Numbered from the stretch's first letter, positions 14,811 through 23,407 are shown. The stretch is 34,521 nucleotides of DNA from Pseudomonadota bacterium (GCA_023388355.1 JAEWGI010000003.1:1-34521), one strand, 5' to 3'. Notes: generated by a model from the letters alone, not told the origin. Translations and numbers: made by a program.

Positions 14811-17582
14811 TCATGCGCGCACCGGTTCGCGGACCAGGCGCACGAGCTGTGGGGTGCAGGAGCCGCAGACGGTGCCGCAGCCAAGCTGCGCGCGAAGCGC
14901 GTCGAGATCGGCGCCCTCGCGTACGGCGGCGCGGATCCGCGATTCGGTGACGTGGCGGCAGACGCAGACCACCGGATCGCGGGCGATGGCGGCGATGGCC
15001 GAGAATGCGGCCAGGCGCGGGCCGGTCCAGGGCCGGTCGTCGAGCGCGGTGCGCAGCAGTGCGTCGCCGCCGGGCGTCGCGTCGGCCCAGAGCAGGCCGT
15101 CGATCAGCGCGCCGGCATCGGCGTCGCGCCAGGCCACGCGCTTGAGCTGGCCGCGGCGCGGATCGCGGTATTCGAGCGTGTCGACGTCGGCAGCCAGCGA
15201 CAGGGCCGTTTCCAGGCGCTCCATCCATGCGCTGGGCATTGCTTCGTCCGCGGCCGCGCGCAGCAGCACCCAGGCCTGGCCGTCCGCGGCATCGGCGGCG
15301 CAGGGCAGCAGCGACAGCCCGGCGTAGCCGCACTCGCGCAGCAGCGGCTGCACCGCCTCGCGCAGCGCCAGCGCGTCGCCGCGGCGCGCGGCCAGCAGGT
15401 GCCAGCCGAACTGCGCGGGCTCCACCCGCACCGCGGCGTGCTTGAGCTCGGGCTGCAGCGAACGCGCGTCCACCGCCGGCTGGCTGACTTCGTTGATGCC
15501 GCCGCTCGACAGCGACTGCCCGCTCCAGTGCATGGCCGCGAACACGGTGCCGGACACGACTTCGTCCGACAGCTCCAGCGGCAGCACCAGCTGGCCGCGC
15601 TTGCTGGCCACGCGCACCAGTTCGCCGGCCTTCAGTCCGCGCCGCGCGGCATCGTCGGGATGCATGCGCAGGCCGGGTTCGGGGCTGTGCGCGGACAGGC
15701 GCGGCACCCGGCCGGTGCGCGACATGCCGTGCCACTGGTCGCGCAGCCGGCCGCTGAGCAGGCGCAGCGGGAAGCGTGCCGAGGTCGGTTCCGCCACCGG
15801 CCGGTAGGCCGTGGGGTGGAAGCGCGCGCGGCCGTCGGCGGTGGCGAACACGCCGTCTTCGTAGCGGCGCGCGTGGCCGTGGGTGGCGCCGGCCGGGAAC
15901 GGCCACTGCTGCGGACCGTCGCGCTCCAGGACGCCGTAGTCGAGGCCGCCGATGTCGAGATCGCGGCCGATCGTGAGCGCGCGGTGCTCGTCGAACAGCG
16001 CCGACGGCGTGGCCGCTTCGAACAGCGGCGCCGCGCCCGGCACGGCCAGCCGCGCCTCCAGCCTGCGCGCGACCTCGCGCGCGATCCACCAGTCCGGCTT
16101 CGCCTGTCCGGGCGCGTCCACCGCGGCGCGCACGCGCGAGATGCGGCGTTCGGAGTTGGTCACCGTGCCTTCCTTCTCGCCCCAGGTGCTGGCCGGCAGC
16201 AGCGCATCGGCGTAGGGCACGGTGTCGGTGCCGGCGAAGGCTTCCTGCACGATCACGTATTCGGCCCGGTGCAGCGCCTCGCGCACCACCCCGATATCGG
16301 GCATCGAATGGACCGGGTTGGTGCAGGCGATCCACACCGCCTTGACCCGACCGCCGCGCAGCGCCTCGAACAGCTCCACCGCGGCCAGGCCGGGCCGGGC
16401 GGGAAGCGTGCCCGGCGCCAGGTTCCACAGCGTTTCCACCTCGGCGCGATGCGCGGCGTCGCCGAGCTCGCGGTGCGCGGCCAGCATCGTCGCCATGCCG
16501 CCGACTTCGCGCCCGCCCATGGCATTGGGCTGGCCGGTGAGCGAGAACGGGCCGGCGCCGGGGCGACCGATCTGGCGCGTGGCCAGGTGCAGCTGGATCA
16601 GCGCCAGGTTCTTGTCGGTGCCGTGCGCGGACTGGTTCAGGCCCATGCAGTACAGCGACAGCGCGGCGGGGCTGCGGCCGAACCATTCGGCGGCGGTGAC
16701 CAGGTCGTCGGCGGCGATGCCGCAGATTTCGGCCGACATCCGCGGCGTGTACTCGCGCAGCAGCGCCTTGAGTCCGGCGAATCCGCTGGTATGCGCGGCG
16801 ATGAAGCCCTCGTCCAGCAGTCCTTCCCAGACCAGGTGGTGGAGCATGCCGTTGAACAGCGCCACGTCGGTGCCCGGCTGGATCTGCAGGTGCAGGTCGG
16901 CCATGGCCGCGGTGTCGGTGCGGCGCGGATCGACCACGATCCAGCGCACGTCCGGATCGCGCGCCTTCGCCTCTTCCAGCCGCCGGAACAGCACCGGATG
17001 GGCGTAGGCGGCGTTGCTGCCGGCGAACAGCACGGTCTTCGCGTGCTCCAGGTCCCCGTAGCAGGTCGGCGGGCCGTCGGCGCCGAGCGCCAGCTTGTAG
17101 CCGGCCACCGCGCTGGACATGCACAGGCGCGAGTTGGTGTCGATGTTGGCGGTGCGCAGCAGGCCCTTGGCCAGCTTGTTGAAGACGTAGTAGTCCTCGG
17201 TGAGCAGCTGGCCGGAGAGGTAGAACGCGATCGAGTCCGGGCCGTGGCGCTCGACGATGTGGGCCAGGCGCTCGGCCACGGTGTCCAGCGCCAGGCCCCA
17301 GTCGACCGCGCGTCGCGCCTCGCCCCGGCGCGCGCGCAGCTCCGGCTGCAGCGCGCGCCCCTGCAGGCTGCGCGCGCTCTCGGCCAGCGCCATGCCCTTG
17401 CTGCACAGGCGGCCGAAGTTGGCCGGATGGTCGGGATCGCCTTCGACGCCGGTGATGCGGGCCTGGCCGCCCGCGTCGCGCGTGCTGTGGATCAGCACGC
17501 CGCAGCCGACGCCGCAGTAGCAGCAGGTGGAGCGCGTGGTGTGGCGCCCGTGGAGGCGGGCCTGCGTGCCGGCATCAGCCAT
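14811..17582 (-). CDS. nasA: Assimilatory nitrate reductase, catalytic subunit with C-terminal BFD-type domain
   Basis: 923 aa from the ATG at 17582, with GGAG seven bases upstream. The N-terminal [4Fe-4S] motif is CCYCGVGCG (cysteines at about 20-27) with GRLCSKG completing the set. The molybdopterin region follows, with the probable Mo-ligand cysteine in DTNSRLCMSSAVAGY, and a C-terminal molydopterin dinucleotide-binding domain (RLLSGRLRDQWHGMSRTG). Residues about 868-915 form a BFD-like [2Fe-2S] domain, VCVCRHVTES...CGTVCGSCTPQL, typical of proteobacterial NasA. It reduces nitrate to nitrite in the cytoplasm. It follows nirD by 45 bp. Confidence 0.96.
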   Translation of the reverse strand: MADAGTQARLHGRHTTRSTCCYCGVGCGVLIHSTRDAGGQARITGVEGDPDHPANFGRLCSKGMALAESARSLQGRALQPELRARRGEARRAVDWGLALDTVAERLAHIVERHGPDSIAFYLSGQLLTEDYYVFNKLAKGLLRTANIDTNSRLCMSSAVAGYKLALGADGPPTCYGDLEHAKTVLFAGSNAAYAHPVLFRRLEEAKARDPDVRWIVVDPRRTDTAAMADLHLQIQPGTDVALFNGMLHHLVWEGLLDEGFIAAHTSGFAGLKALLREYTPRMSAEICGIAADDLVTAAEWFGRSPAALSLYCMGLNQSAHGTDKNLALIQLHLATRQIGRPGAGPFSLTGQPNAMGGREVGGMATMLAAHRELGDAAHRAEVETLWNLAPGTLPARPGLAAVELFEALRGGRVKAVWIACTNPVHSMPDIGVVREALHRAEYVIVQEAFAGTDTVPYADALLPASTWGEKEGTVTNSERRISRVRAAVDAPGQAKPDWWIAREVARRLEARLAVPGAAPLFEAATPSALFDEHRALTIGRDLDIGGLDYGVLERDGPQQWPFPAGATHGHARRYEDGVFATADGRARFHPTAYRPVAEPTSARFPLRLLSGRLRDQWHGMSRTGRVPRLSAHSPEPGLRMHPDDAARRGLKAGELVRVASKRGQLVLPLELSDEVVSGTVFAAMHWSGQSLSSGGINEVSQPAVDARSLQPELKHAAVRVEPAQFGWHLLAARRGDALALREAVQPLLRECGYAGLSLLPCAADAADGQAWVLLRAAADEAMPSAWMERLETALSLAADVDTLEYRDPRRGQLKRVAWRDADAGALIDGLLWADATPGGDALLRTALDDRPWTGPRLAAFSAIAAIARDPVVCVCRHVTESRIRAAVREGADLDALRAQLGCGTVCGSCTPQLVRLVREPVRA

Positions 17583-17627
17583 CAAGGCGCTCCACCACGC
17601 GCCCTTTTCCCCGCGCCCCGGCGTGCA

Positions 17628-18002
17628 TCATGCCGCCTGCTCCGCCATGTCGGCTGCCGCCGCATCCGCCTGCGCCAGCGCCATCAGCGACAGCCACACG
17701 TGGCCATCGCGCAGCTGCACCGGGTAGCGCCGCGCGCAGCCCACGTCGGGCGCACAGGCCTGGCCGCTGTCGAGGGCGATGTTCCAGCCGTGCAGCGGAC
17801 AGGTCACCGTATCGCCCGACACGATGCCCTGCGACAGCGGCCCGCCCTTGTGCGGGCAGCGATCAGCCAGCGCGAACACGCGGTCGGCGGCGGGGCGGAA
17901 GATGGCGATGTCGCCGCCTTCCTCGCGCCGCAGCACGCGTGCGCCGAGCACCGGGATCTCGTCGATCGCGCACACGCGCAGCCAGGCGTCGATGGCATCC
18001 AT
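17628..18002 (-). CDS. nirD: Nitrite reductase small subunit NirD (Rieske-type)
   Basis: 124 aa from the ATG at 18002. The Rieske-like fold contains both cluster-binding motifs, CPHKGGPLSQG and CPLHGWNIALDSG, so this NirD appears to retain a [2Fe-2S] site; many short NirD proteins lack it. It starts 2 bp after the nirB stop. With NirB it forms the cytoplasmic NADH-dependent nitrite reductase that produces ammonium. The C-terminus is an Ala-rich tail ([17 protein letters not shown]). Confidence 0.93.
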   Translation of the reverse strand: MDAIDAWLRVCAIDEIPVLGARVLRREEGGDIAIFRPAADRVFALADRCPHKGGPLSQGIVSGDTVTCPLHGWNIALDSGQACAPDVGCARRYPVQLRDGHVWLSLMALAQADAAAADMAEQAA

Positions 18003-18004
18003 GT

Positions 18005-20476
18005 TCAATCCTCCAGTGCCAGGGCGATCGCGCGTTCCGGCGCGGCGGGTCCGATCTTCAGCGGTGCGTACTCGCGCGGCTGCGCGCCGGCGATGCGCGC
18101 GGACCAGGGATCGGGCAGGCCCTCGAGCGCGAACAGCAGCCGTTCGTACAGGGCGCGCCGGCTGTCGGCGTCCTCCACCACCTTGCGCTTGATGTAGTCC
18201 AGGCCCACGCGCTCGATGTAGTGCACGGTGCGATCGAGGTAATAGGCCTCCTCGCGGTACAGCTGCAGGAAGGCGCCGGTGTATTCCTTCACCTCGTCGG
18301 CGGTCTTCACCTTGCACAGGAAACGCGCGACCTCGGTGCGGATGCCGCCGTTGCCGCCGACGTGCAGCTCCCAGCCCGAGTCCACCGCGATGATGCCCAC
18401 GTCCTTGATCCCGGACTCGGCGCAGTTGCGCGGGCAGCCGGACACCGCCAGCTTCACCTTGTGCGGGCTCCACATGTTGGCCAGCATGGTTTCCAGGTCG
18501 ATGCCCATCTGGGTGCTGTTCTGGGTGCCGAAGCGGCAGAACTCGCTGCCCACGCAGGTCTTCACCGTGCGGATCGACTTGCCGTAGGCGTGGCCGGACT
18601 TCATGCCCAGGTCGCGCCACACGTCGACCAGGTCCTCCTTCTTCACCCCGAGCAGGTCGATGCGCTGGCCGCCGGTGACCTTCACCATCGGCACCGCGTA
18701 CCGGTCGGCGACGTCGGCGATACGGCGCAGCTCGCTGGCGTTGGTCACCCCGCCCTTCATCTGCGGGATCACCGAGAAGGTGCCGTCCTTCTGGATGTTG
18801 GCGTGCGCGCGTTCGTTGATGAAGCGGCTCTGCGGGTCGTCGATCGCCTCGCGCGGCCAGGTCGAGAGCATGTAGTAGTTGATCGCCGGCCTGCAGGTCG
18901 CGCAGCCGTTGGGGGTGCGCCACTCCATGAAGGCGTAGGCCTGGGCGTGGCTGACCAGGTGGTGCTCGCGGATCGCCTGGCGCACTTCGCCGTGGGTGCG
19001 GTCGGTGCAGGTGCAGATCGCCTTGGTCTTGGGCGTCTCCTGGAAGTTCGAGCCCAGGCAGTTCATCAGGATCTGCTCGACCAGGCCAGTGCACGAACCG
19101 CAGGAGCTGGCCGCCTTGGTGTGCTTCTTGACGTCGTCGACGGTGAACAGGCCCTGCTCGCGCACCGCCTTGACGATCGTGCCCTTGCACACGCCGTTGC
19201 AGCCGCAGACCTCGTCGCTGTCGGCCATGCTCGCGGCGCGGTCCTGGCCGCCGGTGCCGGCGTCGCCCAGCGCGGTTTCGCCGAAGGCGAGCGTGTCGCG
19301 GCGGTCGCCGATCGCGCTGCCGTCCTTGATCTGGCGGAAATACCAGGCGCCGTCCCCGGTGTCGCCGTACAGGCAGGCGCCGACCAGGCGGTCGTCGCGG
19401 ATCACCAGCTTCTTGTACATGCCGCCGGCCGGATCGGACAGCACGATCTCCTCGCTGCCGTCGCCGCCCATGAAGTCGCCGGCCGAGAACAGGTCGATGC
19501 CGGTGACCTTGAGCTTGGTCGACACCGACGAGCCGCGATAGATGCCGATGCCGAAGCTGGCCAGGTGGTTGGCACAGACCTTGGCCTGCTCGAACAGCGG
19601 CGCGACCAGGCCGTAGGCGATGCCGCGGTGCGCGGCGCATTCGCCCACCGCGTACACGCGCGGATCGTAGGTCTGCAGCGAATCGTTGACCACGATGCCG
19701 CGGTTGCAGTGGATGCCCGCCTCCTGGGCCAGGGCGGTGTTGGGACGGATGCCCGCGGCCATCACCACCAGGTCCGCCGGAATCTCGCTGCCGTCGGAGA
19801 AGCGCACCGCCGTGACCTCGCCGGCGTCGTTGCCGACGATTTCGCTGGTGGAGGTGTTGAGCCGGAACTTCAGGCCGCGCTCGACCAGCGACTTTTCCAG
19901 CAGCGCGCCGGCAACCGGGTCGAGCTGGCGCTCGAGCAGCCAGCCGGCGAGGTGCACCACGGTCACGTCCATGCCGCGCAGCATCAGGCCGTTGGCCGCC
20001 TCCAGCCCGAGCAGGCCGCCGCCGATCACCACCGCGTGCTTCTTCACCCTGGCGGTGTCGATCATCGTCCGGGTGTCGTGGATGTCGCGGTAGCCGATCA
20101 CGCCGTGCAGGTCCTTGCCGGGCACCGGCAGGATGAAGGGCAGGGAGCCGGTGGCCAGCAGCAGGCGGTCGTACTCGGCCTGCGTGCCGTCGGCGGCGAT
20201 GACGCGGCGATGCACGCGGTCGATGCGCGCGATCTGCGTGCCCAGGCGCAGCTGGATGCCGTTGTCCTCGTACCACGACAGCGGATTGAGCACGATGTCG
20301 TCGAAGTCCTGCTCGCCGGCCAGCACCGGCGAGAGCAGGATGCGGTTGTAGTTCGGATGCGGCTCGGCGCCGAACACGGTGATGTCGTACATGCCGGGCA
20401 CCAGCTTGAGCAGCTCTTCGAGCGTGCGGATGCCGGCCATGCCGTTGCCTACCACCACCAGTCGTGGCTGTTTCAT
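18005..20476 (-). CDS. nirB: NADH-dependent assimilatory nitrite reductase, large subunit
   Basis: 823 aa. The N-terminal half is an FAD/NAD-dependent reductase: LVVVGNGMAG (residues 5-14), VVIGGGLLGLEAANGL near 150 and VYAVGECAAHRG. Two BFD-type segments follow, with VCGCNGVCKG near residue 424 and SSCGSCTGLVEQ. The siroheme/[4Fe-4S] module has TCVGSEFCRFGTQ near 638 and VSGCPRNCAESG near 678. It carries out six-electron reduction of nitrite to ammonium. Its ATG overlaps the stop of the GNAT gene (ATGA), so translation of the two is probably coupled. Confidence 0.97.
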   Translation of the reverse strand: MKQPRLVVVGNGMAGIRTLEELLKLVPGMYDITVFGAEPHPNYNRILLSPVLAGEQDFDDIVLNPLSWYEDNGIQLRLGTQIARIDRVHRRVIAADGTQAEYDRLLLATGSLPFILPVPGKDLHGVIGYRDIHDTRTMIDTARVKKHAVVIGGGLLGLEAANGLMLRGMDVTVVHLAGWLLERQLDPVAGALLEKSLVERGLKFRLNTSTSEIVGNDAGEVTAVRFSDGSEIPADLVVMAAGIRPNTALAQEAGIHCNRGIVVNDSLQTYDPRVYAVGECAAHRGIAYGLVAPLFEQAKVCANHLASFGIGIYRGSSVSTKLKVTGIDLFSAGDFMGGDGSEEIVLSDPAGGMYKKLVIRDDRLVGACLYGDTGDGAWYFRQIKDGSAIGDRRDTLAFGETALGDAGTGGQDRAASMADSDEVCGCNGVCKGTIVKAVREQGLFTVDDVKKHTKAASSCGSCTGLVEQILMNCLGSNFQETPKTKAICTCTDRTHGEVRQAIREHHLVSHAQAYAFMEWRTPNGCATCRPAINYYMLSTWPREAIDDPQSRFINERAHANIQKDGTFSVIPQMKGGVTNASELRRIADVADRYAVPMVKVTGGQRIDLLGVKKEDLVDVWRDLGMKSGHAYGKSIRTVKTCVGSEFCRFGTQNSTQMGIDLETMLANMWSPHKVKLAVSGCPRNCAESGIKDVGIIAVDSGWELHVGGNGGIRTEVARFLCKVKTADEVKEYTGAFLQLYREEAYYLDRTVHYIERVGLDYIKRKVVEDADSRRALYERLLFALEGLPDPWSARIAGAQPREYAPLKIGPAAPERAIALALED

Positions 20477-20961
20477 CGCGTGGTCTCGTCTTGCGCGCCG
20501 CCCAGGACGCAGGTCATGAAAGTGCTGCAGGGATCGGCGCGGTAGTCGCCGAACGGCCCGCATTCGACGAAGCCGAAGCGCGCGTACAGCGCGCGCGCCG
20601 GCGCGAACTCCGGCTGGGTGCCGGTTTCCAGGCTCAGTCGCCGGTAGCCGCGCTGGCGCGCTTCGGCCATCAGCTGCTCCAGCAGCGCGGTGGCCACGCC
20701 ACGCCGCCGCGCCTGCGGCGTGGTGCGCATCGACTTGACCTCGCCGTGCGTGGCGTCGAGCGCGCGCAGTGCGGCGCAGCCCAGCAGGGTGTCGTCTTCG
20801 TACGCGCTCCAGAAGGTGATGCCCGGCGCGCGCAGGCGCGACAGGTCCAGCGCATGCACGCTTTCGGGCGGCGAGATGCGGTGCATCTCGTCCAGATGCG
20901 CCTGCAGCAGGGCGGCGATCCGGGGCCCGTCGAGCGGATCGATGGCGATCTGCATGCTCAT
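20473..20961 (-). CDS. GNAT family N-acetyltransferase inside the nitrate operon
   Basis: 162 aa. The acetyl-CoA binding signature TTPQARRRGVATALLEQLM and the beta-bulge region LSLETGTQPEFAPARALYARFGF place it in the GNAT superfamily, close to YafP/PaiA-like small-molecule acetyltransferases; the substrate cannot be inferred. Both of its junctions are four-base ATGA overlaps: its start overlaps the narK stop and its stop overlaps the nirB start. That makes it an integral member of the operon, yet no known step of nitrate assimilation needs an acetyltransferase. Confidence 0.9.
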   Translation of the reverse strand: MSMQIAIDPLDGPRIAALLQAHLDEMHRISPPESVHALDLSRLRAPGITFWSAYEDDTLLGCAALRALDATHGEVKSMRTTPQARRRGVATALLEQLMAEARQRGYRRLSLETGTQPEFAPARALYARFGFVECGPFGDYRADPCSTFMTCVLGGAQDETTR

Positions 20962-22166
20962 ACCCGCGCGGTGCCGATGGCCGCCCAGTGCATCCGCCAG
21001 CGCTGCTTGACCCCGACCAGGCACAGCGAGGCCGCCAGCGCGACCGCCGCGAACAGCCACAGGCCCGGCGCATAGCTGCCCAGGTGCTGCTTGACCACGC
21101 CCATCCCAGCCGCCAGCACGAATCCGCCCACGCCGCCGGCCATGCCGATCAGCCCGGTCATCAGCCCGATCTCGGCGCCGAAGCGCTGCGGCACCAGCTG
21201 GAACACCGCACCGTTGCCCGCGCCCAGGCACAGCAGGGTGAGCACGAACAGCGCCACCGTCGCCACCGCGCCGCCCAGGCCCAGCGCCGCGGTCGCCACC
21301 AGCGCGGTCACCGCCAGGTAGACCATCTGCAGCGTGCGCGTGCCACCGATGCGGTCGGCGATCACGCCGCCGATCGGCCGCATGGCCGAACCGGCCAGCA
21401 CGCAGGCCGCGGTGGCCCAGCCGGCGATCTTCGGCGCGAATCCGAACTCGTCGTGGAAGTAGCCCGGCAGCGCGCTGGCGAAACCGGCGAAGCCGCCGAA
21501 GGTGATCGCGTAGAAGAACATGAACCACCACGAATCGCGGTTGCCGACCAGCACCACGGCGTAGTCGCGCAGGCGCTTGCGCGCCACCGGCACCGGCGCG
21601 TCCTTCGCGCACAGCGCGAACACCGCCAGCACCACCAGCAGCGGCAGGCAGGCCAGCCCGAACACGTTGCGGAAGCCGAACGCCGCCGCCAGCGCCGGCG
21701 CGAACAGCGCCGCCAGCACGGTGCCGGAATTGCCGGCGCCGGCGATGCCCATGGCCGTGCCCTGGTGCTCGGGCGGATACCAGCGCGAGGCCAGCGGCAG
21801 CGCGACCGCGAACGAGGCTCCGGCCACGCCGAGCATCAGGCCCAGCAGCAGCACCTGGCCGAAGCTGTCCACGCCCAGCCGCCAGGCCGTGGCCAGCGCC
21901 GCGATCACCAGCGCCTGGGCCAGCAGTCCGGTACGCCTGGCACCGATGCGGTCGGCCAGCAGGCCGAGGAACAGGCGCAGCACCGCGCCGCACAGGATCG
22001 GCACCGCCACCATCAGCGCCCGCTGCTGGGTGTCGAGCAGCAGCGCCTCGGCGATCTGCAGCTGCAGCGGACCGAGCAGGTACCAGACCATGAAGCTCAG
22101 GTCGAAATACAGGAACGCCGCCAGCAGCGTGGGCGTGTGTCCGGCCTGCCAGAAGGAACGATTCAT
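20958..22166 (-). CDS. narK: Nitrate/nitrite transporter, MFS (NarK/NasA family)
   Basis: 402 aa from the ATG at 22166, with AAGGAG about nine bases upstream. The sequence shows about twelve hydrophobic segments and the family's nitrate signatures: GIAGAGNSGTVLAALFAPAL in the first half and LIGMAGGVGGFVLAAGMG in the second. It begins MNRSFWQAGHTPTLLAAFLYF, typical of assimilatory NarK-type proteins. It imports nitrate across the inner membrane. As the first gene of the operon it is controlled by the sigma-54 promoter and ANTAR-type leader just upstream. Its stop overlaps the GNAT start. Confidence 0.93.
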   Translation of the reverse strand: MNRSFWQAGHTPTLLAAFLYFDLSFMVWYLLGPLQLQIAEALLLDTQQRALMVAVPILCGAVLRLFLGLLADRIGARRTGLLAQALVIAALATAWRLGVDSFGQVLLLGLMLGVAGASFAVALPLASRWYPPEHQGTAMGIAGAGNSGTVLAALFAPALAAAFGFRNVFGLACLPLLVVLAVFALCAKDAPVPVARKRLRDYAVVLVGNRDSWWFMFFYAITFGGFAGFASALPGYFHDEFGFAPKIAGWATAACVLAGSAMRPIGGVIADRIGGTRTLQMVYLAVTALVATAALGLGGAVATVALFVLTLLCLGAGNGAVFQLVPQRFGAEIGLMTGLIGMAGGVGGFVLAAGMGVVKQHLGSYAPGLWLFAAVALAASLCLVGVKQRWRMHWAAIGTARV

Positions 22167-22219
22167 CCGCGCGCTGTCTCCTTGGGCTGCCGCCGCGGGC
22201 GCGGCGGGAGGGCGAAAAC

Positions 22220-22260
22220 AAAAAAAAGGCGCCTCCCGGGGGGAGGTCCGGAGAGACGCC
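22220..22260 (-). terminator. Leader (attenuator) terminator ahead of narK
   Basis: On the minus strand an imperfect stem, GGCGTCTCTCC with GGGAGGCGCC and an inner CCTCCC/GGGAGG, is followed by eight T, then G and four T. It lies between the promoter and narK, 54 bp before the ATG, so it must be read through for operon expression. It is the expected target of ANTAR-mediated antitermination. Confidence 0.85.
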
Positions 22261-22274
22261 GTTGTCGGCCACCT

Positions 22275-22328
22275 GGGGCCGCCGTTGGCTCCTGGTCGCA
22301 ATCAGGGTGTGGGCGCGGCTTTGCGCCC
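22275..22328 (-). promoter_or_regulatory. Two-hexaloop (ANTAR-binding) leader RNA motif
   Basis: Near the 5' end of the predicted narK transcript are two hairpins with six-base loops. P1 (22311-22328) is GGGCGC-AAAGCC-GCGCCC. P2 (22275-22292) is GGAGCC-AACGGC-GGCCCC, with one A-C mismatch in the stem. Both loops have A at position 1 and G at position 4, the conserved contacts of ANTAR proteins. An 18-base linker separates them, and the terminator begins 14 bases after P2. The ANTAR protein NasT is encoded immediately upstream. Confidence 0.8.
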
Positions 22329-22343
22329 GACGGTTATTGCATC

Positions 22344-22358
22344 GCAACACGCGTGCCA
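22344..22358 (-). promoter_or_regulatory. Sigma-54 promoter of the nitrate assimilation operon
   Basis: TGGCACGCGTGTTGC on the minus strand: -24 element TGGCAC, five bases, -12 element TTGC, the sigma-54 consensus. It predicts a transcript start near 22333, just ahead of the two-hexaloop leader, giving a leader of about 167 bases. Confidence 0.88.
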
Positions 22359-22515
22359 GCTTTGCGGGAGCGGCGTGGTGGCGCACCGGGCGGTGGCCGG
22401 TATGGCGAGAAAAAGCGTGCGAAATCAGCCGTTTGAATGGCGATGTCGGGGGAAGCGCGCGATTTCGATCGGGCCGCCGAGGCAACTCTCCGGGGTGCGG
22501 TGTCGCTGTCCCGTG

Positions 22516-22530
22516 GCACCTGATTGGTGC
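22516..22530. promoter_or_regulatory. Probable NtrC-binding enhancer site
   Basis: GCACCTGATTGGTGC is a 15-bp dyad with the NtrC layout GCAC-N7-GTGC and complementary inner C/G bases. It is about 175 bp upstream of the sigma-54 promoter, a usual distance for an enhancer. The rest of 22367-22787 has no gene; it also holds a 10-bp stem hairpin just after nasT (CCGCCGCCCC/GGGGCGGCGG at 22742-22766) without a T-tract, and CCTTCCGCC/GGAGGAGG-type repeat debris at about 22588-22650. Confidence 0.7.
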
Positions 22531-22787
22531 GTCGAAAGCACCTTCTTGGCGCAGCGGTGGGCGCCGTGCCGCGCACTGCCGCAGTTCCTTCCGCCGCAAG
22601 CGGAGGAGGGAATCGGCCGCCGGGAACGCGGCTGTTCCGCCCCTTCCTCCGCCGGCGCGGCATTGCGCCTTTCACGGGATGGAGCGGGGTGGGTGCGCGC
22701 CGCAGGCGCGCGGCGGGAGGCGCGACGGTTGGCACCATGACCCGCCGCCCCGACCGGGGGCGGCGGTGGGGACAACAGGCGTCGCCT

Positions 22788-23363
22788 CTACCCGAGCAGA
22801 TCCGCCATCGACAGCACCCGCCTGGCCACGTCCGCGAGCTTCAGGTTCTGCCGCATTGCCTGCTGGCGCAGGGCCGCGTAGGCGTCGCGTTCGCTCATGC
22901 CGCGCTTGTCCATCAGCAGGCCCTTGGCCTGATCGATCAGCTTGCGGTCCTGCAGCTGCTGCTGCGCGCCCTCAAGTTGCTGGCGCAGTCGGGAGTCCTG
23001 CTCGAAGCGCGCCAGCGCCACCTGGATGATCGGACGCAGGCGCGCCGGCGCCAGGCCGTCGACCACGTAGGCGGCGACGCCGGCGCCGACCGCGGCCCGG
23101 ATCAGCCGTTCGTCGCCGTTGGCCGAGAACATCACCACCGGGTGCGGCGCATGCCGGTGCAGCAGCGCCAGCTGTTCGAGCGCATCGGGCGAGGGCGATT
23201 CCACGTCCAGCACCACCACGTCCGGCCGCTGCGCCTCCACCGCCCGGAGCAGCGCGCCGATCCCGCCCTCCGCATCCAGCACCTCGTGCCCGCACGCCTC
23301 CAGCGCGGCGCGCAGGTCGCCGGCCGGTTGGGCCGAATCGCGGATGAGGAGGATGCGCGGCAT
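22788..23363 (-). CDS. nasT: NasT-like ANTAR-domain antiterminator response regulator
   Basis: 191 aa from the ATG at 23363. The N-terminal receiver-like domain (RILLIRDSAQPAGDLRAAL, VVVLDVESPSPDALEQL, VVMFSANGDERLI) is followed by a coiled region and the C-terminal ANTAR RNA-binding helices: LIDQAKGLLMDKRGMSERDAY then LRQQAMRQNLKLADVARRVL. NasT binds two-hexaloop leaders and prevents termination in nitrate operons; in known systems NasS holds it inactive until nitrate or nitrite is present. No nasS is in the window. The gene lies upstream of narK on the same strand and is divergent from the cysG-like gene. Confidence 0.92.
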   Translation of the reverse strand: MPRILLIRDSAQPAGDLRAALEACGHEVLDAEGGIGALLRAVEAQRPDVVVLDVESPSPDALEQLALLHRHAPHPVVMFSANGDERLIRAAVGAGVAAYVVDGLAPARLRPIIQVALARFEQDSRLRQQLEGAQQQLQDRKLIDQAKGLLMDKRGMSERDAYAALRQQAMRQNLKLADVARRVLSMADLLG

Positions 23364-23407
23364 GCCTGTGGGGGGCGCCTTGCTGGCGATCGGATCGTGT
23401 TTGGGGG

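Noticed and set aside
14547..18197. 1216-codon plus-strand open frame (and the 971-codon frame at 17630-20545)
   Set aside because: Both are antisense to nasA, nirD and nirB, with repetitive His/Arg/Gln/Ala composition.
22526..22542. Second NtrC site (GGTGC-N7-GCACC)
   Set aside because: The half-sites are in the reverse order from NtrC sites; it only arises because it shares an arm with the real dyad at 22516-22530.
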